From Clostridiales bacterium (GTDB lineage: Bacteria; Bacillota; Clostridia; Christensenellales; Borkfalkiaceae): a DNA stretch of 64,000 nucleotides. This document shows, in pieces, positions 34,876 through 43,278 of the stretch. The translations under genes and the position numbers were made by a program. The notes below the pieces were generated by a model. It worked only from the letters and a program-made list of their open reading frames with translations, was not told the DNA's origin and ran no database searches. The stretch spans positions 60,189 to 124,188 of the forward strand of contig JAMPAF010000003.1 in NCBI GenBank assembly GCA_023667345.1. Reading direction: 5' to 3'. How positions within the stretch are numbered: the first letter of the stretch is position 1; each line of letters begins with the position of its first letter.

Positions 34876-35462
34876 TTTGTTGTAAAACTCCTGCGGTGCA
34901 CGGGCGTCAACCCGAATTTTTTAATCGCCTCGATATGCTTTGCCGAGCCGTAGCCAACGTTGCTTTCGAACCCGTACTGCGGATAGGTTTCCGCCAGATT
35001 TTTCATTAAATTATCCCTGTACACCTTTGCGACAATTGAAGCCGCGCCGATGGAATAACTGAGCGCGTCGCCCTTTATTACCGAGCGTTGGGACACGGCG
35101 ATATCGAGCGTCATATTGCCGTCGGTCAGCACAAAGTCGGGCGCGATATTCAAGCCCTCGACAGCGTTTTTCATACACAGCCGCGTCGCCTGCAAAATAT
35201 TAATTTCGTCGATAATCTGCGGTTCAACGCGGCATATGTGGCAGGCAATCGCATTTTTTAAGATTTCTTCGCTCAGTTTTTCACGCTTTTTCGCGCTGAC
35301 TTTTTTGCTGTCGTCAACGCCCTCTATAAGCCTGTCGAGCGGCATAATTACCGCCGCACAAACCACCGGACCTGCAAGCGGACCTCTGCCAACCTCGTCC
35401 ACCCCGCAGATATATTTATAGCCCTTCCCGAGCAATTCTTTTTCGTATTGTAGTTTGTCCAT
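34866..35462 (-). CDS. rnhB: Ribonuclease HII
   Basis: Removes ribonucleotides from DNA and RNA from RNA-DNA hybrids. The 198-aa sequence has GVDEVGRGPLAGPV with the catalytic Asp-Glu, VDDSKKVSAKKRE, LTDGNM and SIVAKVYRDNLM. I used ATG 35462 (MDKLQYEK): the frame is open to 35573 but that part reads through repeat sequence. No strong Shine-Dalgarno site is visible. Translationally coupled to yraN. Confidence 0.95.
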   Translation of the reverse strand: MDKLQYEKELLGKGYKYICGVDEVGRGPLAGPVVCAAVIMPLDRLIEGVDDSKKVSAKKREKLSEEILKNAIACHICRVEPQIIDEINILQATRLCMKNAVEGLNIAPDFVLTDGNMTLDIAVSQRSVIKGDALSYSIGAASIVAKVYRDNLMKNLAETYPQYGFESNVGYGSAKHIEAIKKFGLTPVHRRSFTTKWQ

Positions 35463-35506
35463 AGTGCACCAATTCGGAATTCGTAATGCGGAATTCGTAA
35501 TTATAT

Positions 35507-35632
35507 ACCCCCCCTCTGTCACTTGCGTGACAGCTCCCCCCTCTGAAAGAAGGGTGAGCCTTGTCTGCCGCAACCCAAGGCATACCCCTTTTCAAGGGGG
35601 AGGCTCCGCGTTAGCGGTGGTGGGGGTTCAAT
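35507..35632. repeat. Family D repeat, copy 1
   Basis: ACCCCCCCTCTGTCACTTGC, GTGACAGCTCCCCCCTCT, GAAGGGTGAGCCTTG, AACCCAAGGCATACCCC and GGTGGTGGGGGTT. The ends are near-inverted (ACCCCCC versus GGGGGTT). It is repeated near 48.4 and 53.7 kb. Confidence 0.75.
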
Positions 35633-35637
35633 CTGCA

Positions 35638-36513
35638 TTAAAACTTAAAGTCTTTGCAATCGGTAATTGCGTCCAGCGTAACCTTGCCTAAACGCCCCTT
35701 GCGGAAGTCGTCGATAACCGCTTTTTCGCCCCGCTCGTAGTCAAAATCGTTGCCGCACAAGACAAAGCCGCGCCGCGCGCAAACCTTGTCGAGCATCTCT
35801 AAGGGCGTTATCTCTTCGCCGTCCTGTGCCCCCTCGCCTATGCCGTACCTCTCGCATAAAGCCTGCGGATATTTTTCGTGCATTTCGGCAAGCAGCGAAA
35901 GAGCGATATCGTCCAAATCGAGGATATCGTCGTTTAAACTGCCCGCATACGCAAGGCGCACGGCAAGTTTTTGATTGACAAACGAGGGCGGCGTCGTGCC
36001 CGGAGTATCCAAAAGCTCGTAGCCCTCTAACCTTATCCACTGTTTGCCGCGGGTTACGCCCGCCTTGTTGCCCGTCTGCGCCCGCGCGTTGCCCGCAAGC
36101 AGATTTATAACCGTGCTCTTCCCCGTGTTCGGCACGCCGCACACCATAAAGCGGAAGGTCTGCGTATAGCCCTTTTGCGCGTTCTTTTCGCGCTTTTCCT
36201 TGACGAGGACGGCAACCGCTTCGCTCAAAGCGCGGCGGGAACGGCTGTCCACGGCGTTTATGCGCACGCAAAAATTGCCGCTTTCGCGTATGAGTTTTAC
36301 AAACGCGTCCGCCCTTTGGTCGGCTAAATCGCCCTTATTGAGAACGTATAAAACGGGCTTTAAGCCAAACATTTTTTTGAGCGCGGGGTTAAAAGACGAT
36401 GCGGGACAACGCGCGTCGAGCACATAGATAATGCCGTCGCAGACCGCTACATTGTCCTCCATCATTCGCATCGCCTTGGTCATATGCCCGGGGAACCATT
36501 GTAAGTTACGCAT
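35638..36513 (-). CDS. rbgA: Ribosome biogenesis GTPase RbgA (YlqF)
   Basis: Circularly permuted GTPase needed for late assembly of the 50S subunit. The 291-aa protein begins LQWFPGHMTKAMR and has the permuted order: G4 LNKGDL, then G1 GVPNTGKSTVINLL, then G3 DTPGTTPP. I used ATG 36513, with GGAG eight bases upstream, over an upstream ATG in repeat DNA. Position between trmD and rnhB matches Bacillus subtilis. Confidence 0.95.
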   Translation of the reverse strand: MRNLQWFPGHMTKAMRMMEDNVAVCDGIIYVLDARCPASSFNPALKKMFGLKPVLYVLNKGDLADQRADAFVKLIRESGNFCVRINAVDSRSRRALSEAVAVLVKEKREKNAQKGYTQTFRFMVCGVPNTGKSTVINLLAGNARAQTGNKAGVTRGKQWIRLEGYELLDTPGTTPPSFVNQKLAVRLAYAGSLNDDILDLDDIALSLLAEMHEKYPQALCERYGIGEGAQDGEEITPLEMLDKVCARRGFVLCGNDFDYERGEKAVIDDFRKGRLGKVTLDAITDCKDFKF

Positions 36514-36594
36514 AAAAACTCCGTTTGCGTTAGTTAATGCAGAATGCAGAATGTAGAATTCAGAATTAAGGTTAATATTTAAATTCCTCAATAT

Positions 36595-36731
36595 GACCTT
36601 CCCCTTAGGGGGAAGGTGGCATTTTCGAGGAACGAGAAAATGGCGAATGAGGGGTTGGTCGGTTTATATGTGTAACCCCTCATCCGTCACCGCATTAAGT
36701 GCGGCGACACCTCCCCCCAAAGGGGAAGGTT
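36595..36731. repeat. Family B repeat, copy 2
   Basis: Same arms as copy 1, with the second hairpin changed to CACCGCA-TTAAG-TGCGGCG. It lies between rbgA and trmD. Confidence 0.8.
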
Positions 36732-36773
36732 AAACTAAGGTTAAATTCTTAATTCTTAATTCTCAATTCTTAA

Positions 36774-37439
36774 TTATCCTAAAAGGTCGGGGCGGCGCGA
36801 TTTCGTCAGCTTTTCGCTCTGCTCTCTCCGCCACTTGTCAATTTCGGCGTGGTTGCCCGAAAGCAAAACCTCGGGCACGGCAACGCCCTCGTATACGGCT
36901 GGGCGGGTGTACTGCGGGTACTCCAACAGCCCGTCCGAAAAGCTTTCGTCCACGAGCGAGCCCGCCGCGATAACGCCGTCAACGTAGCGCGCAACGCAGT
37001 CGCAAATGACCATCGCGGGCAGTTCGCCGCCCGTTAAAACGTAGTCGCCGATAGAAATTTCGCCGTCGAAATACATATCCAACACGCGTTGGTCCACCCC
37101 CTCGTAGTGCCCGCACAGTATGACGATATGTTCGCATTCTGCGAGCTCGCACGCCTTTTGCTGGGTGAACGTTTCGCCCTTCGGCGAGGTGTAAATTCTT
37201 AAAGCCTTGTGCTCGGGGTCGACCGCCTTTACCGCACTGCCGACGGGCTGGGGCATCATCACCATACCCGCGCCGCCGCCGAAAGGATAGTCGTCGCACT
37301 TCAAGTGCTTATCCGCGGAATAGTCGCGGATATTGATAATTTCTATCTCTATTTTGCCGCTCTTTTCGGCGCGCCCTATTATGCTCTCTTTGAGCGGCGC
37401 GAACATCTCGGGGAAGAGCGTTAGTATACTCATTTTCAT
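36774..37439 (-). CDS. trmD: tRNA (guanine37-N1)-methyltransferase
   Basis: Makes m1G37 next to the anticodon, which prevents +1 frameshifting. The 221-aa SPOUT-fold protein begins MSILTLFPEMFAPLKESIIGR and has DYPFGGGAGMVM, ILCGHYEGVDQRV (knot) and SIGDYVLTGGELPAMV, plus YTRPAVYEG. It overlaps rimM by 4 bp. Length is slightly short of the usual 240 residues because the C-terminal tail ends at RRPDLLG. Confidence 0.97.
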   Translation of the reverse strand: MKMSILTLFPEMFAPLKESIIGRAEKSGKIEIEIINIRDYSADKHLKCDDYPFGGGAGMVMMPQPVGSAVKAVDPEHKALRIYTSPKGETFTQQKACELAECEHIVILCGHYEGVDQRVLDMYFDGEISIGDYVLTGGELPAMVICDCVARYVDGVIAAGSLVDESFSDGLLEYPQYTRPAVYEGVAVPEVLLSGNHAEIDKWRREQSEKLTKSRRPDLLG

Positions 37440-37939
37440 AGGGCGACTTCCTTCATTCTCGCGCCGACGACAGTCACTCTGCGGGCGGCGACGTCGATAT
37501 CCGTAATCAGCCCCTGCACCGCGGGAAAGGTCAGCGCTTTGCCGTTCGGCGTTTCAAGCTCGTAAATATCGGTGCGGGCGGGCGTTATGCTCGTCACCTC
37601 GCCGTAAATTCTGCCCTTTTCGTCAACTACCGTACAGCCGATTATGTCGGCTATGTAGTAGGTATCCTCGGGCAGAGCGGGCGCGTCCTCTCTTAATGCG
37701 GTGATGTCCAGCCCGCGCAGGGTCTCGGCGGCGTTTCTGTCGGCAATTCCGCTTAAAGTTACAAAGGCACAGTTGCCGCCTGCGGGGCGCACTTTGAGTA
37801 TTTTATACGCGTTACCCCCCACATATACCCTGACGAACGACTGTAAATCTTCGGGAAAGTCGGTCATAGCAAGCACTTTCAACTCGCCGCGGATACCCTG
37901 CGGCTTGACTATTTGAGCTATTGTCAGATAATTTTCCAT
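37436..37939 (-). CDS. rimM: 16S rRNA processing protein RimM
   Basis: Assists maturation of the 30S head around protein S19. The 167-aa protein has the N-terminal beta-barrel (IAQIVKPQGIRGELKVLA), a middle linker (YYIADIIGCTVVDEKGRIYG) and the PRC-type C-terminal domain (LTFPAVQGLITDIDVAARRV). It is coupled to trmD by a 4-bp overlap, and preceded by khpA and rpsP as in most Bacillota. Confidence 0.95.
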   Translation of the reverse strand: MENYLTIAQIVKPQGIRGELKVLAMTDFPEDLQSFVRVYVGGNAYKILKVRPAGGNCAFVTLSGIADRNAAETLRGLDITALREDAPALPEDTYYIADIIGCTVVDEKGRIYGEVTSITPARTDIYELETPNGKALTFPAVQGLITDIDVAARRVTVVGARMKEVAL

Positions 37940-38014
37940 AAATATAATTTCCCGTTTATTTCCCGAACGGTCGGGGAATAAAAATGCGGAAGAATTAGAA
38001 AAAAGGAAGAGGCG

Positions 38015-38257
38015 TTACGCCTTTTCCTTTATCTCTATAAAATATTTCTTCTCTTCCCTCGGCGTGTACGCATTTACAAGCGTGCGAAGCGCCTTGGCGA
38101 TTTTGCCTTGCTTGCCGATAACCTTGCCCATATCGGAAGGGTCCAACATAACGGTTACTTCAACCGCCGTTTCCTTTTCTTCGACCTTGTACTCAATCTC
38201 GTCGGTCTTGTCGGCAAAACGTTCAACAATATACTTGATTAAAGCTAACGTATCCAT
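38015..38257 (-). CDS. khpA: KH-domain RNA-binding protein KhpA
   Basis: An 80-aa single KH domain with the GKQG loop (DMGKVIGKQGKIAKALRTL). KhpA partners with KhpB/EloR in Gram-positive bacteria and affects cell elongation and small-RNA function. The gene lies 3 bp after rpsP, the standard position (ylqC in Bacillus subtilis). The partner khpB is not in the window. Confidence 0.93.
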   Translation of the reverse strand: MDTLALIKYIVERFADKTDEIEYKVEEKETAVEVTVMLDPSDMGKVIGKQGKIAKALRTLVNAYTPREEKKYFIEIKEKA

Positions 38258-38260
38258 AAA

Positions 38261-38557
38261 TTACTTCTTCTTTTTCTTATCGTTGGTCTTGGGTGCGGAA
38301 AGCTTCTTCGAGGGCTCCATTGCGCCCGCCTTAACAAGATAGCTCTTTACCGTCTCGGTGGGCTGAACGCCCTTTGCAAGCCATGCCTTAGCCTTTTCGA
38401 CATCGATGTTGATTTCGGCGGGATTCTTTAAGGGGTCAACGTAACCGATTTTGTCGATGTACTCGCCCGACTGCGCCTTTCTCGAATCGATAACGACTAC
38501 TCTGTAAAAGGGGGATTTTTTGTCGCCCATTCTCGTAAGTCTCATTTTAACTGCCAT
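38261..38557 (-). CDS. rpsP: 30S ribosomal protein S16
   Basis: Small-subunit assembly protein. The 98-aa sequence begins MAVKMRLTRMGDKKSPFYRV and includes IDKIGYVDPLKNP and WLAKGVQPTETV. A lysine-rich C-terminal tail is present. GGAG precedes the ATG. It follows ffh by a 320-bp gap filled with nested repeats E4/F2, so separate transcription from ffh is likely. Confidence 0.97.
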   Translation of the reverse strand: MAVKMRLTRMGDKKSPFYRVVVIDSRKAQSGEYIDKIGYVDPLKNPAEINIDVEKAKAWLAKGVQPTETVKSYLVKAGAMEPSKKLSAPKTNDKKKKK

Positions 38558-38621
38558 TGTATATATTCTCCTCTGCCTTTCGGCTAAAAATTATTTGAAT
38601 TTAATGCGGATTTAGAATTGA

Positions 38622-38813
38622 TTACCTTTACCCGCGTTCCGCGGGAGGTCTCCGCAACGGTAAGGGCAACCGTTGCTACTGTCACCGCAAACGCGGGACG
38701 TATGCGTTTGCTCATCTCGCAACACCAAAACAACCAGAGCAATGGTTGTTTTGAGAAGCGTGTTGCTCGTCCTCTTTGAACGCTTACGCGTTAAAAGAAG
38801 ACACCAAGTATAA
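38622..38813 (-). repeat. Family E repeat, copy 4 (interrupted by F2)
   Basis: ATTACCTTTACCCGCG at one end and AAAAGAAGACACC at the other match copy E3, but about 120 bp of inverted family F lie between. The outer hairpins are CCGCGTTCCGCGG and GCGTAAGCG-type. Confidence 0.75.
38649..38770 (-). mobile_element. Family F nested element, copy 2 (inverted, inside E4)
   Basis: Shares GCAAACGCGGGACGTATGCG, TTTGCTCATCTCGCAA and GAGAAGCGTGTTGCTCGTCC with F3. The large hairpin has changed both arms together: AAAACAACCA/TGGTTGTTTT here versus CAAAACAGC/GCTGTTTTG in the others. The third hairpin is GCAACGG/CCGTTGC instead of ACACGCCG/CGGCGTGT. Confidence 0.7.
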
Positions 38814-38877
38814 GGGCGTATTATTTTAAATAATTATTCATTAGCATAATTCTGCATTCTGAATTCTTAATTCTGAA

Positions 38878-40188
38878 TTAGAACGGTAATCTTCTCTTGC
38901 CGCTTCTTAACTGCTTCATTAAAACCTTCGTCTGCTCGAACTGCTTTAAAAGCTGGTTAATCTCCTGCACGCTGGTGCCGCTTCCCGCCGCAATGCGCTT
39001 CTTCCTCGACGAGTTTATTATCGACGGCTCCGTCCTCTCTTTGGGCGTCATAGAAAGTATAATCGCCTTTGTGCGCTCTATTCGGCTTTCGTCGATATCG
39101 CCGTCCTTGACCTTGCCGCTAAGCCCGGGCATCATAGAAACGAGCGCCTGCGCGCCGCCCATCTTTTTCATACTCTCGAACTGCGTTAAATAGTCCTCTA
39201 ACGTAAAAGAGTTTTCGAGCATCTTTTTCTGCATTTTTTTGGCTTCCTCGGCGGAAACCGCTTCCTGCGCCTTTTCGATAAGCGATAAAACGTCGCCCAT
39301 GCCCAAAATGCGCGAAGCCATTCTGTCGGGATAGAAATATTCCAAATCGGTCGGCTTTTCGCCCACGCCGATAAACTTGATGGGCTTACCCGTAACCGCC
39401 TTGATAGAGAGGCACGCGCCGCCGCGGGTGTCGCCGTCGAGCTTGGTTAAAACTATGCCGGTAACCTCCAACCGCTCGTTGAAAGTCTTTGCAACGTTCA
39501 CTGCAACCTGACCCATCATGGAGTCTACGGTCAAAAGTATCTCGTCCACTCGCACCGCTTGCTTTATCTTTTCGAGCTCCTGCATCAACGCTTCGTCAAT
39601 CTCCAAGCGACCCGCAGTGTCGATAATCACCGTGTCGTAGCCCATAGATTTGGCGTAGTCTATCGCCTGCGGCGCGGTCTTTACGGGGTTCTGCGTGCCC
39701 TTTTCGAACACCTCCACCCCCACGTTTTTGCCGACCACTTTAAGCTGTTCGATAGCCGCTGGACGGTACACGTCGCACCCGACCAAAAGGGGCTTTTTGC
39801 CGCCCTTTTTAAGCAAAAGCGCAAGCTTGCCGCAAAGGGTGGTTTTGCCCGCGCCTTGCAGACCGCACATCATAATGACCGTGGGCGGGTTGGACGCAAC
39901 GGTAAGTTTTGCGTTGGAAGGACCCATCAACGCGATAAGTTCTTCGTTGACTATCTTAATAACCTGCTGTGCGGGGTTTAAGCTCTCTAAAATTTTCTGC
40001 CCCACCGCTTTTTCGGAAACCTCGGCGCAGAACTGCTTTGCAACCTTAATGTTTACGTCCGCTTCCAAAAGCGCTACGCGCACCTCGCGCATTGCCGTCT
40101 TTATCTCGAGCTCGGTGAGCCTGCCCCTCTTCGTGAGTTTGGAAAATATGTGATTTAATCTTTCGGATAACGATGCAAACAGTGCCAT
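38878..40188 (-). CDS. ffh: Signal recognition particle protein Ffh
   Basis: SRP54 GTPase that targets nascent membrane proteins to FtsY. The 436-aa protein has the N-domain (MALFASLSERLNHIFSKL), G1 GLQGAGKTTLCGKL, G3 DTAGRLEID, TKLDGDTRGGA, and a methionine-bearing M-domain ending in SGKRRLPF. I used ATG 40188 with GGAGG upstream. FtsY is not adjacent. YlxM lies upstream as in Bacillus subtilis. Confidence 0.97.
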   Translation of the reverse strand: MALFASLSERLNHIFSKLTKRGRLTELEIKTAMREVRVALLEADVNIKVAKQFCAEVSEKAVGQKILESLNPAQQVIKIVNEELIALMGPSNAKLTVASNPPTVIMMCGLQGAGKTTLCGKLALLLKKGGKKPLLVGCDVYRPAAIEQLKVVGKNVGVEVFEKGTQNPVKTAPQAIDYAKSMGYDTVIIDTAGRLEIDEALMQELEKIKQAVRVDEILLTVDSMMGQVAVNVAKTFNERLEVTGIVLTKLDGDTRGGACLSIKAVTGKPIKFIGVGEKPTDLEYFYPDRMASRILGMGDVLSLIEKAQEAVSAEEAKKMQKKMLENSFTLEDYLTQFESMKKMGGAQALVSMMPGLSGKVKDGDIDESRIERTKAIILSMTPKERTEPSIINSSRKKRIAAGSGTSVQEINQLLKQFEQTKVLMKQLRSGKRRLPF

Positions 40189-40281
40189 ATTCAATTTTCC
40201 TCCTTCACAGGGTTTTTTATAATGCAGAATGTAGAATGCAGAATTCAGAATTAAGGTTAATATTTTAATATTCCTCAATAT

Positions 40282-40419
40282 GACCTTCCCCTTAGGGGGA
40301 AGGTGGCATTTTCGAAGAATGAGAAAATGTCGAATGAGGGGTTGGCTCTTTAAAACCGACTAACCCCTCATCCGTCACAACCTTAACGGTTGCGACACCT
40401 TCCCCCAAAGGGGAAGGTT
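40282..40419. repeat. Family B repeat, copy 3
   Basis: Almost identical to copy B4 at 43.0 kb, including TGGCTCTTTAAAACCGACTA in the centre. It separates ylxM from ffh. Confidence 0.8.
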
Positions 40420-40437
40420 AGACTAAGGTGATAATTC

Positions 40438-40833
40438 TTAATTCTTAATTCTTAATTTCTCTAAATCTTCGGCAATTTCTTCGGAATAGTCAGCTTCCAA
40501 AATTGCCTTTAATTTTGCGATATCTGCGGCATATTCGGGGTGCAATTTCAAAAATTCGTCCGCCCAACGGCTTGTCCGCGTTAAAATTATCGACGCAAAA
40601 GTGTCGCCCTCGGCAAGCAGTCTGTCGTGCTGTAATTTGCCGTCATACTCTTCAAGCTGCTTTTTGCAGAGCGCAAGGCACTCCGAAACGCCCTGCCGCG
40701 ATATGCCCTTCTGCTCGGCAATTTCCGTAACCGTCAAGTCGAGGTTGAAATACATATCGGTTATTTCCTGCTGGGTCGGCGTTAAAAGTTTTCCGTACAA
40801 ATCCCACAGGCGCATAAACTTTATTTTGTCCAT
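40438..40833 (-). CDS. ylxM: YlxM-family sigma-70-like HTH protein
   Basis: A 131-aa protein with a sigma region 4-like helix-turn-helix (LTPTQQEITDMYFNLDLTVTEIAEQKGISRQGV). YlxM binds SRP components in Streptococcus and is usually immediately upstream of ffh; here a family B repeat lies between them. The C-terminal third is charged and helical. Function as an SRP accessory protein is from the family. Confidence 0.9.
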   Translation of the reverse strand: MDKIKFMRLWDLYGKLLTPTQQEITDMYFNLDLTVTEIAEQKGISRQGVSECLALCKKQLEEYDGKLQHDRLLAEGDTFASIILTRTSRWADEFLKLHPEYAADIAKLKAILEADYSEEIAEDLEKLRIKN

Positions 40834-40974
40834 TGCTTAGCCATTATAACCGAGTTATAACCGCTTGTCAAGCAATTTCACTTGACAAATTTATAAACAA
40901 AAGAGTGATTATATTTCACAAAATGTTAGGCGCGTACCTTTTTTGCCGCGGCGGCGAAAATCGAACCCGCGGTA

Positions 40975-41003
40975 TTGACTATAATAAAATAAAGTGATAA
41001 AAT
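40975..41003 (+). promoter_or_regulatory. Promoter of the 76-aa gene
   Basis: TTGACT (40975-40980), 17 bp, TAAAAT (40998-41003), 18 bp before the ATG. Confidence 0.7.
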
Positions 41004-41021
41004 AGCTTTCAGAGGCTTGAA

Positions 41022-41252
41022 ATGACAAAACAAATTGACGGGGCGGTTTACGATACGCAGACCTCAACCATGGATAAAAAGTTTACATACGGCGCACCCG
41101 GCGACGCTACCGGCTACGAAGAGACGCTTTATATTACCTACGACGGCAGATATTTTATTTACACCAACGGCGGCGCGCGTTCCAAATACCCTTGCGAAAA
41201 CATTACCCCGATAGAGCGCGAACAGGTGCGCGACTGGATAATGTCGCACTGA
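41022..41252 (+). CDS. Unassigned 76-aa protein
   Basis: I do not recognise the family. It begins MTKQIDGAVYDTQTSTM and is rich in Tyr, Thr and Asp, with no membrane or signal segment; YEETLYITYDGRYFIYTNGG suggests a small beta sheet. A single cysteine lies near the C-terminus. Its own promoter and terminator make it a one-gene unit, which supports that it is real. AGAGG precedes the ATG. It is divergent from ylxM. Confidence 0.75.
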   Translation: MTKQIDGAVYDTQTSTMDKKFTYGAPGDATGYEETLYITYDGRYFIYTNGGARSKYPCENITPIEREQVRDWIMSH

Positions 41253-41263
41253 TATAAGCTTTT

Positions 41264-41292
41264 AAGGGCTTTCCTAACCGAAAGCCCCATTT
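41264..41292 (+). terminator. Terminator of the 76-aa gene
   Basis: GGGCTTTC-CTAACC-GAAAGCCC stem followed by CATTTTATT. Confidence 0.75.
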
Positions 41293-41329
41293 TATTGCAA
41301 GTTTCACAAAATATTCACAAATAACGCCG

Positions 41330-41358
41330 TTGCAATATATTTAAAGTGCTGGTATAAT
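41330..41358 (+). promoter_or_regulatory. mscS promoter
   Basis: TTGCAA (41330-41335), 17 bp, TATAAT (41353-41358). It is 226 bp before the mscS ATG, so the family C repeat lies in the leader. Confidence 0.65.
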
Positions 41359-41410
41359 ACCGCTGTAATTAGGAATTAGGAATTCGTAATTAAGAATTAA
41401 CCTTAATAAA

Positions 41411-41529
41411 GGCTTCCCCTTGGTGGGGAAGCTCCGCGAAGCGGTGATGAGGGGAATTCTTTTAATTACACCCCTCATCCGTCTTAACCTAAACGGTTAA
41501 GCCACCTTCCCCACGCAGGGGGAAGGCTT
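41411..41529 (-). repeat. Family C MITE-like repeat, copy 1 (in the mscS leader)
   Basis: GGCTTCCCCTTGGTGGGGAAG to CCTTCCCCACGCAGGGGGAAGG, with TGATGAGGGGAATTC and CACCCCTCATCCG inside. It is inverted relative to copies C2 and C3. Confidence 0.8.
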
Positions 41530-41584
41530 AATTGCGGAATAACTACACATTCCTAATTCCGAATTAAAAAAAAGGAGAGTGACT

Positions 41585-42433
41585 ATGTTATCTAACTTGA
41601 TGGTTACCTGGTCGGAAATCTGGGATACGGTCGTAAACTGGATGACGAGTTCGGGCATAAAAATAATTATCGCTATTTTACTGCTCATCGTTTCGTTCAT
41701 CATAATAAACGCCGTAACCAAGGGCATTTACAAACGCCTGCACAGAAAAGGCGCGGACGAAACTCTTTCGCGCGTGGGCACGCAGACGGTGAGAGTTATT
41801 TTAAAGGTTTTGGTGCTCGTCTGCCTTATCGGCTATCTCGGCATCGAAACGGCGTCGATATCCGCGGTTATCGCTTCAATCGGCGTGGGCATTTCGCTCG
41901 CCGTGCAGGGCACACTTTCCAACTTCGCGGGCGGCGTTATAATTATTGTTATGCGCCCCTTTAAGATAGGCGACTACATCACGAGCAACGGTCAGGAAGG
42001 CACGGTCGAGGATATAAAGCTCTTTTACACGCACATCGTCACCAACGACAACAAGGCGGTGGTTATTCCCAACGGCTCACTTGCAAACAACGTTATAGTA
42101 AACGCTTCGGCAAAGGATACCCGCCGCGTGGATTTGGTTATGCAGGTGGCTTACGGCACTGACGTTACCCTCGTTAAAGAACTTATCAGAAAGGTTTGCG
42201 GCGAAAACGAGCTCGTATTCAAGGACCCCGCGCCATTCGTCGAGCTTTCGAATATGAACGAGAGCAGTTTGGACTTCACGGTGCGCGTATGGTGCAACAG
42301 ACCCGACTACTGGACGGTAAACTTCGCGCTTATCGAGAGCATTAAAAAGGCGTTCGACGAAAACGGCATCGAGGTACCTTTCAGACAACTTGACGTACAT
42401 GTTAAAAACGAAACGGCAAAGGAGAGTAAATAA
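41585..42433 (+). CDS. mscS: Small-conductance mechanosensitive channel MscS
   Basis: Opens under membrane tension to release solutes after osmotic downshock. The 282-aa protein has three transmembrane segments, the pore helix VIASIGVGISLAVQGTLSNFAGG, then the beta domain MRPFKIGDYI and VVIPNGSLANNVIVN, and an alpha-beta C-terminus. I used ATG 41585 with GGAG eight bases upstream over GTG 41579. It is 2 bp from the next gene, so they form an operon. Confidence 0.95.
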   Translation: MLSNLMVTWSEIWDTVVNWMTSSGIKIIIAILLLIVSFIIINAVTKGIYKRLHRKGADETLSRVGTQTVRVILKVLVLVCLIGYLGIETASISAVIASIGVGISLAVQGTLSNFAGGVIIIVMRPFKIGDYITSNGQEGTVEDIKLFYTHIVTNDNKAVVIPNGSLANNVIVNASAKDTRRVDLVMQVAYGTDVTLVKELIRKVCGENELVFKDPAPFVELSNMNESSLDFTVRVWCNRPDYWTVNFALIESIKKAFDENGIEVPFRQLDVHVKNETAKESK

Positions 42434-42435
42434 TT

Positions 42436-42891
42436 ATGGCTGACGAAGAAAAGGAACAGAACGGACAGAGCGAACAGCAGGAAGATAAAAAGGAAGGAAA
42501 GGTTTCGGGCTTTTTTAAAAAGCTCGGCAAAAAGCTCGACGACGCAACCTACGATATGCGTTTGCAGAGCGACTTTGACAAATCGCACAAAAAGTACACC
42601 GTCTATGCGGGTACGAGCGTTTTGTCCTCTTCCCCCGAGATTGCGGTTGAAGAGCATTTGGACGAAAACTACCTTTTAACGCTTGACGACGACGAGGCTA
42701 TTGCCGCGGGCAATCTTATAGAGGACAGCGACACGGGCGACGTTATGCACATTGCCGCGGTTGAAAAGACGACTTTTACCGTCGAGTTCGAGGGCAAGAG
42801 CAACGAAAAACCCGCGCTTAAAATCTTCCTCGGCGAGATGGCGCAGAAGGTTGACGTCATAAAGGTCGGCAACGATTTCTATTTGAAGTAA
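42436..42891 (+). CDS. Unassigned 151-aa acidic protein cotranscribed with mscS
   Basis: No family recognised. Residues 1-30 are highly charged and low-complexity (MADEEKEQNGQSEQQ). Residues 30-60 could be an amphipathic region (FFKKLGKKLDDA). The remainder looks like a compact beta domain ending VIKVGNDFYLK. There is no signal peptide, membrane helix or cysteine. It starts 2 bp after the mscS stop and is followed by a strong terminator, so the pair is a complete operon. A cytosolic partner of the channel is a reasonable guess only. Confidence 0.7.
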   Translation: MADEEKEQNGQSEQQEDKKEGKVSGFFKKLGKKLDDATYDMRLQSDFDKSHKKYTVYAGTSVLSSSPEIAVEEHLDENYLLTLDDDEAIAAGNLIEDSDTGDVMHIAAVEKTTFTVEFEGKSNEKPALKIFLGEMAQKVDVIKVGNDFYLK

Positions 42892-42958
42892 TGCGGCGGG
42901 TCGCCGCGGACGAACCCTTTAACTGCTTGTCTGAAATTTAACAAATCGCAACAAAACG

Positions 42959-42996
42959 TAAAGCCGCGCGGCATTTTCTGCCGCGCGGCTTTATTT
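42959..42996 (+). terminator. Terminator of the mscS operon
   Basis: AAGCCGCGCGGC and GCCGCGCGGCTT form a 12-bp perfect stem with a 7-nt loop, then TATTTTC. Confidence 0.9.
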
Positions 42997-43008
42997 TCAC
43001 CTAATTGT

Positions 43009-43148
43009 AACCTTCCCCTTAGGGGGAAGGTGGCATTTTCGAAAGTAGTGAGAAAATGTCGAATGAGGGGTTGGCTCTTTAAAACCGACTAACCCCTCAT
43101 CCGTCACAACCTTAACGGTTGCGACACCTTCCCCCTAAGGGGAAGGTT
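43009..43148. repeat. Family B repeat, copy 4
   Basis: Differs from copy B3 mainly by GAAAGTAGTGAG in place of GAAGAATGAG in the first hairpin loop. Confidence 0.8.
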
Positions 43149-43225
43149 AGACTAAGGTTAAATTCTGAATTCTTAATTCTTAATTCTGCATTCCGCGGCT
43201 CACCGCTTTGCTGTGCGGGAGGCCG

Positions 43226-43271
43226 TGTTTTTTACAAGCACTTAAAGGACTTGGCTGCGGCGACACGCCGC
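43226..43271. repeat. Family J unit, single copy
   Basis: AAGCACTTAAAGGACTTGGCTGCGGCGACACGCCGC-type unit (CTGCGGCGACACGCCGC core), ending 7 bp from the antiporter stop codon. Confidence 0.55.
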
Positions 43272-43278
43272 TCGCCGC

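Noticed and set aside
40940-40975. TTCGATT with flanking GC-rich arms on the minus strand, resembling a tRNA T-arm and acceptor 3' end.
   Set aside because: Upstream sequence is AT-rich and cannot form D and anticodon arms; no CCA-compatible complete cloverleaf. Too short to call an attachment-site remnant.
36595-43148. Regularly recurring family B repeats considered as a CRISPR array.
   Set aside because: Copies are kilobases apart, longer than CRISPR repeats, and there are no spacers or cas genes.
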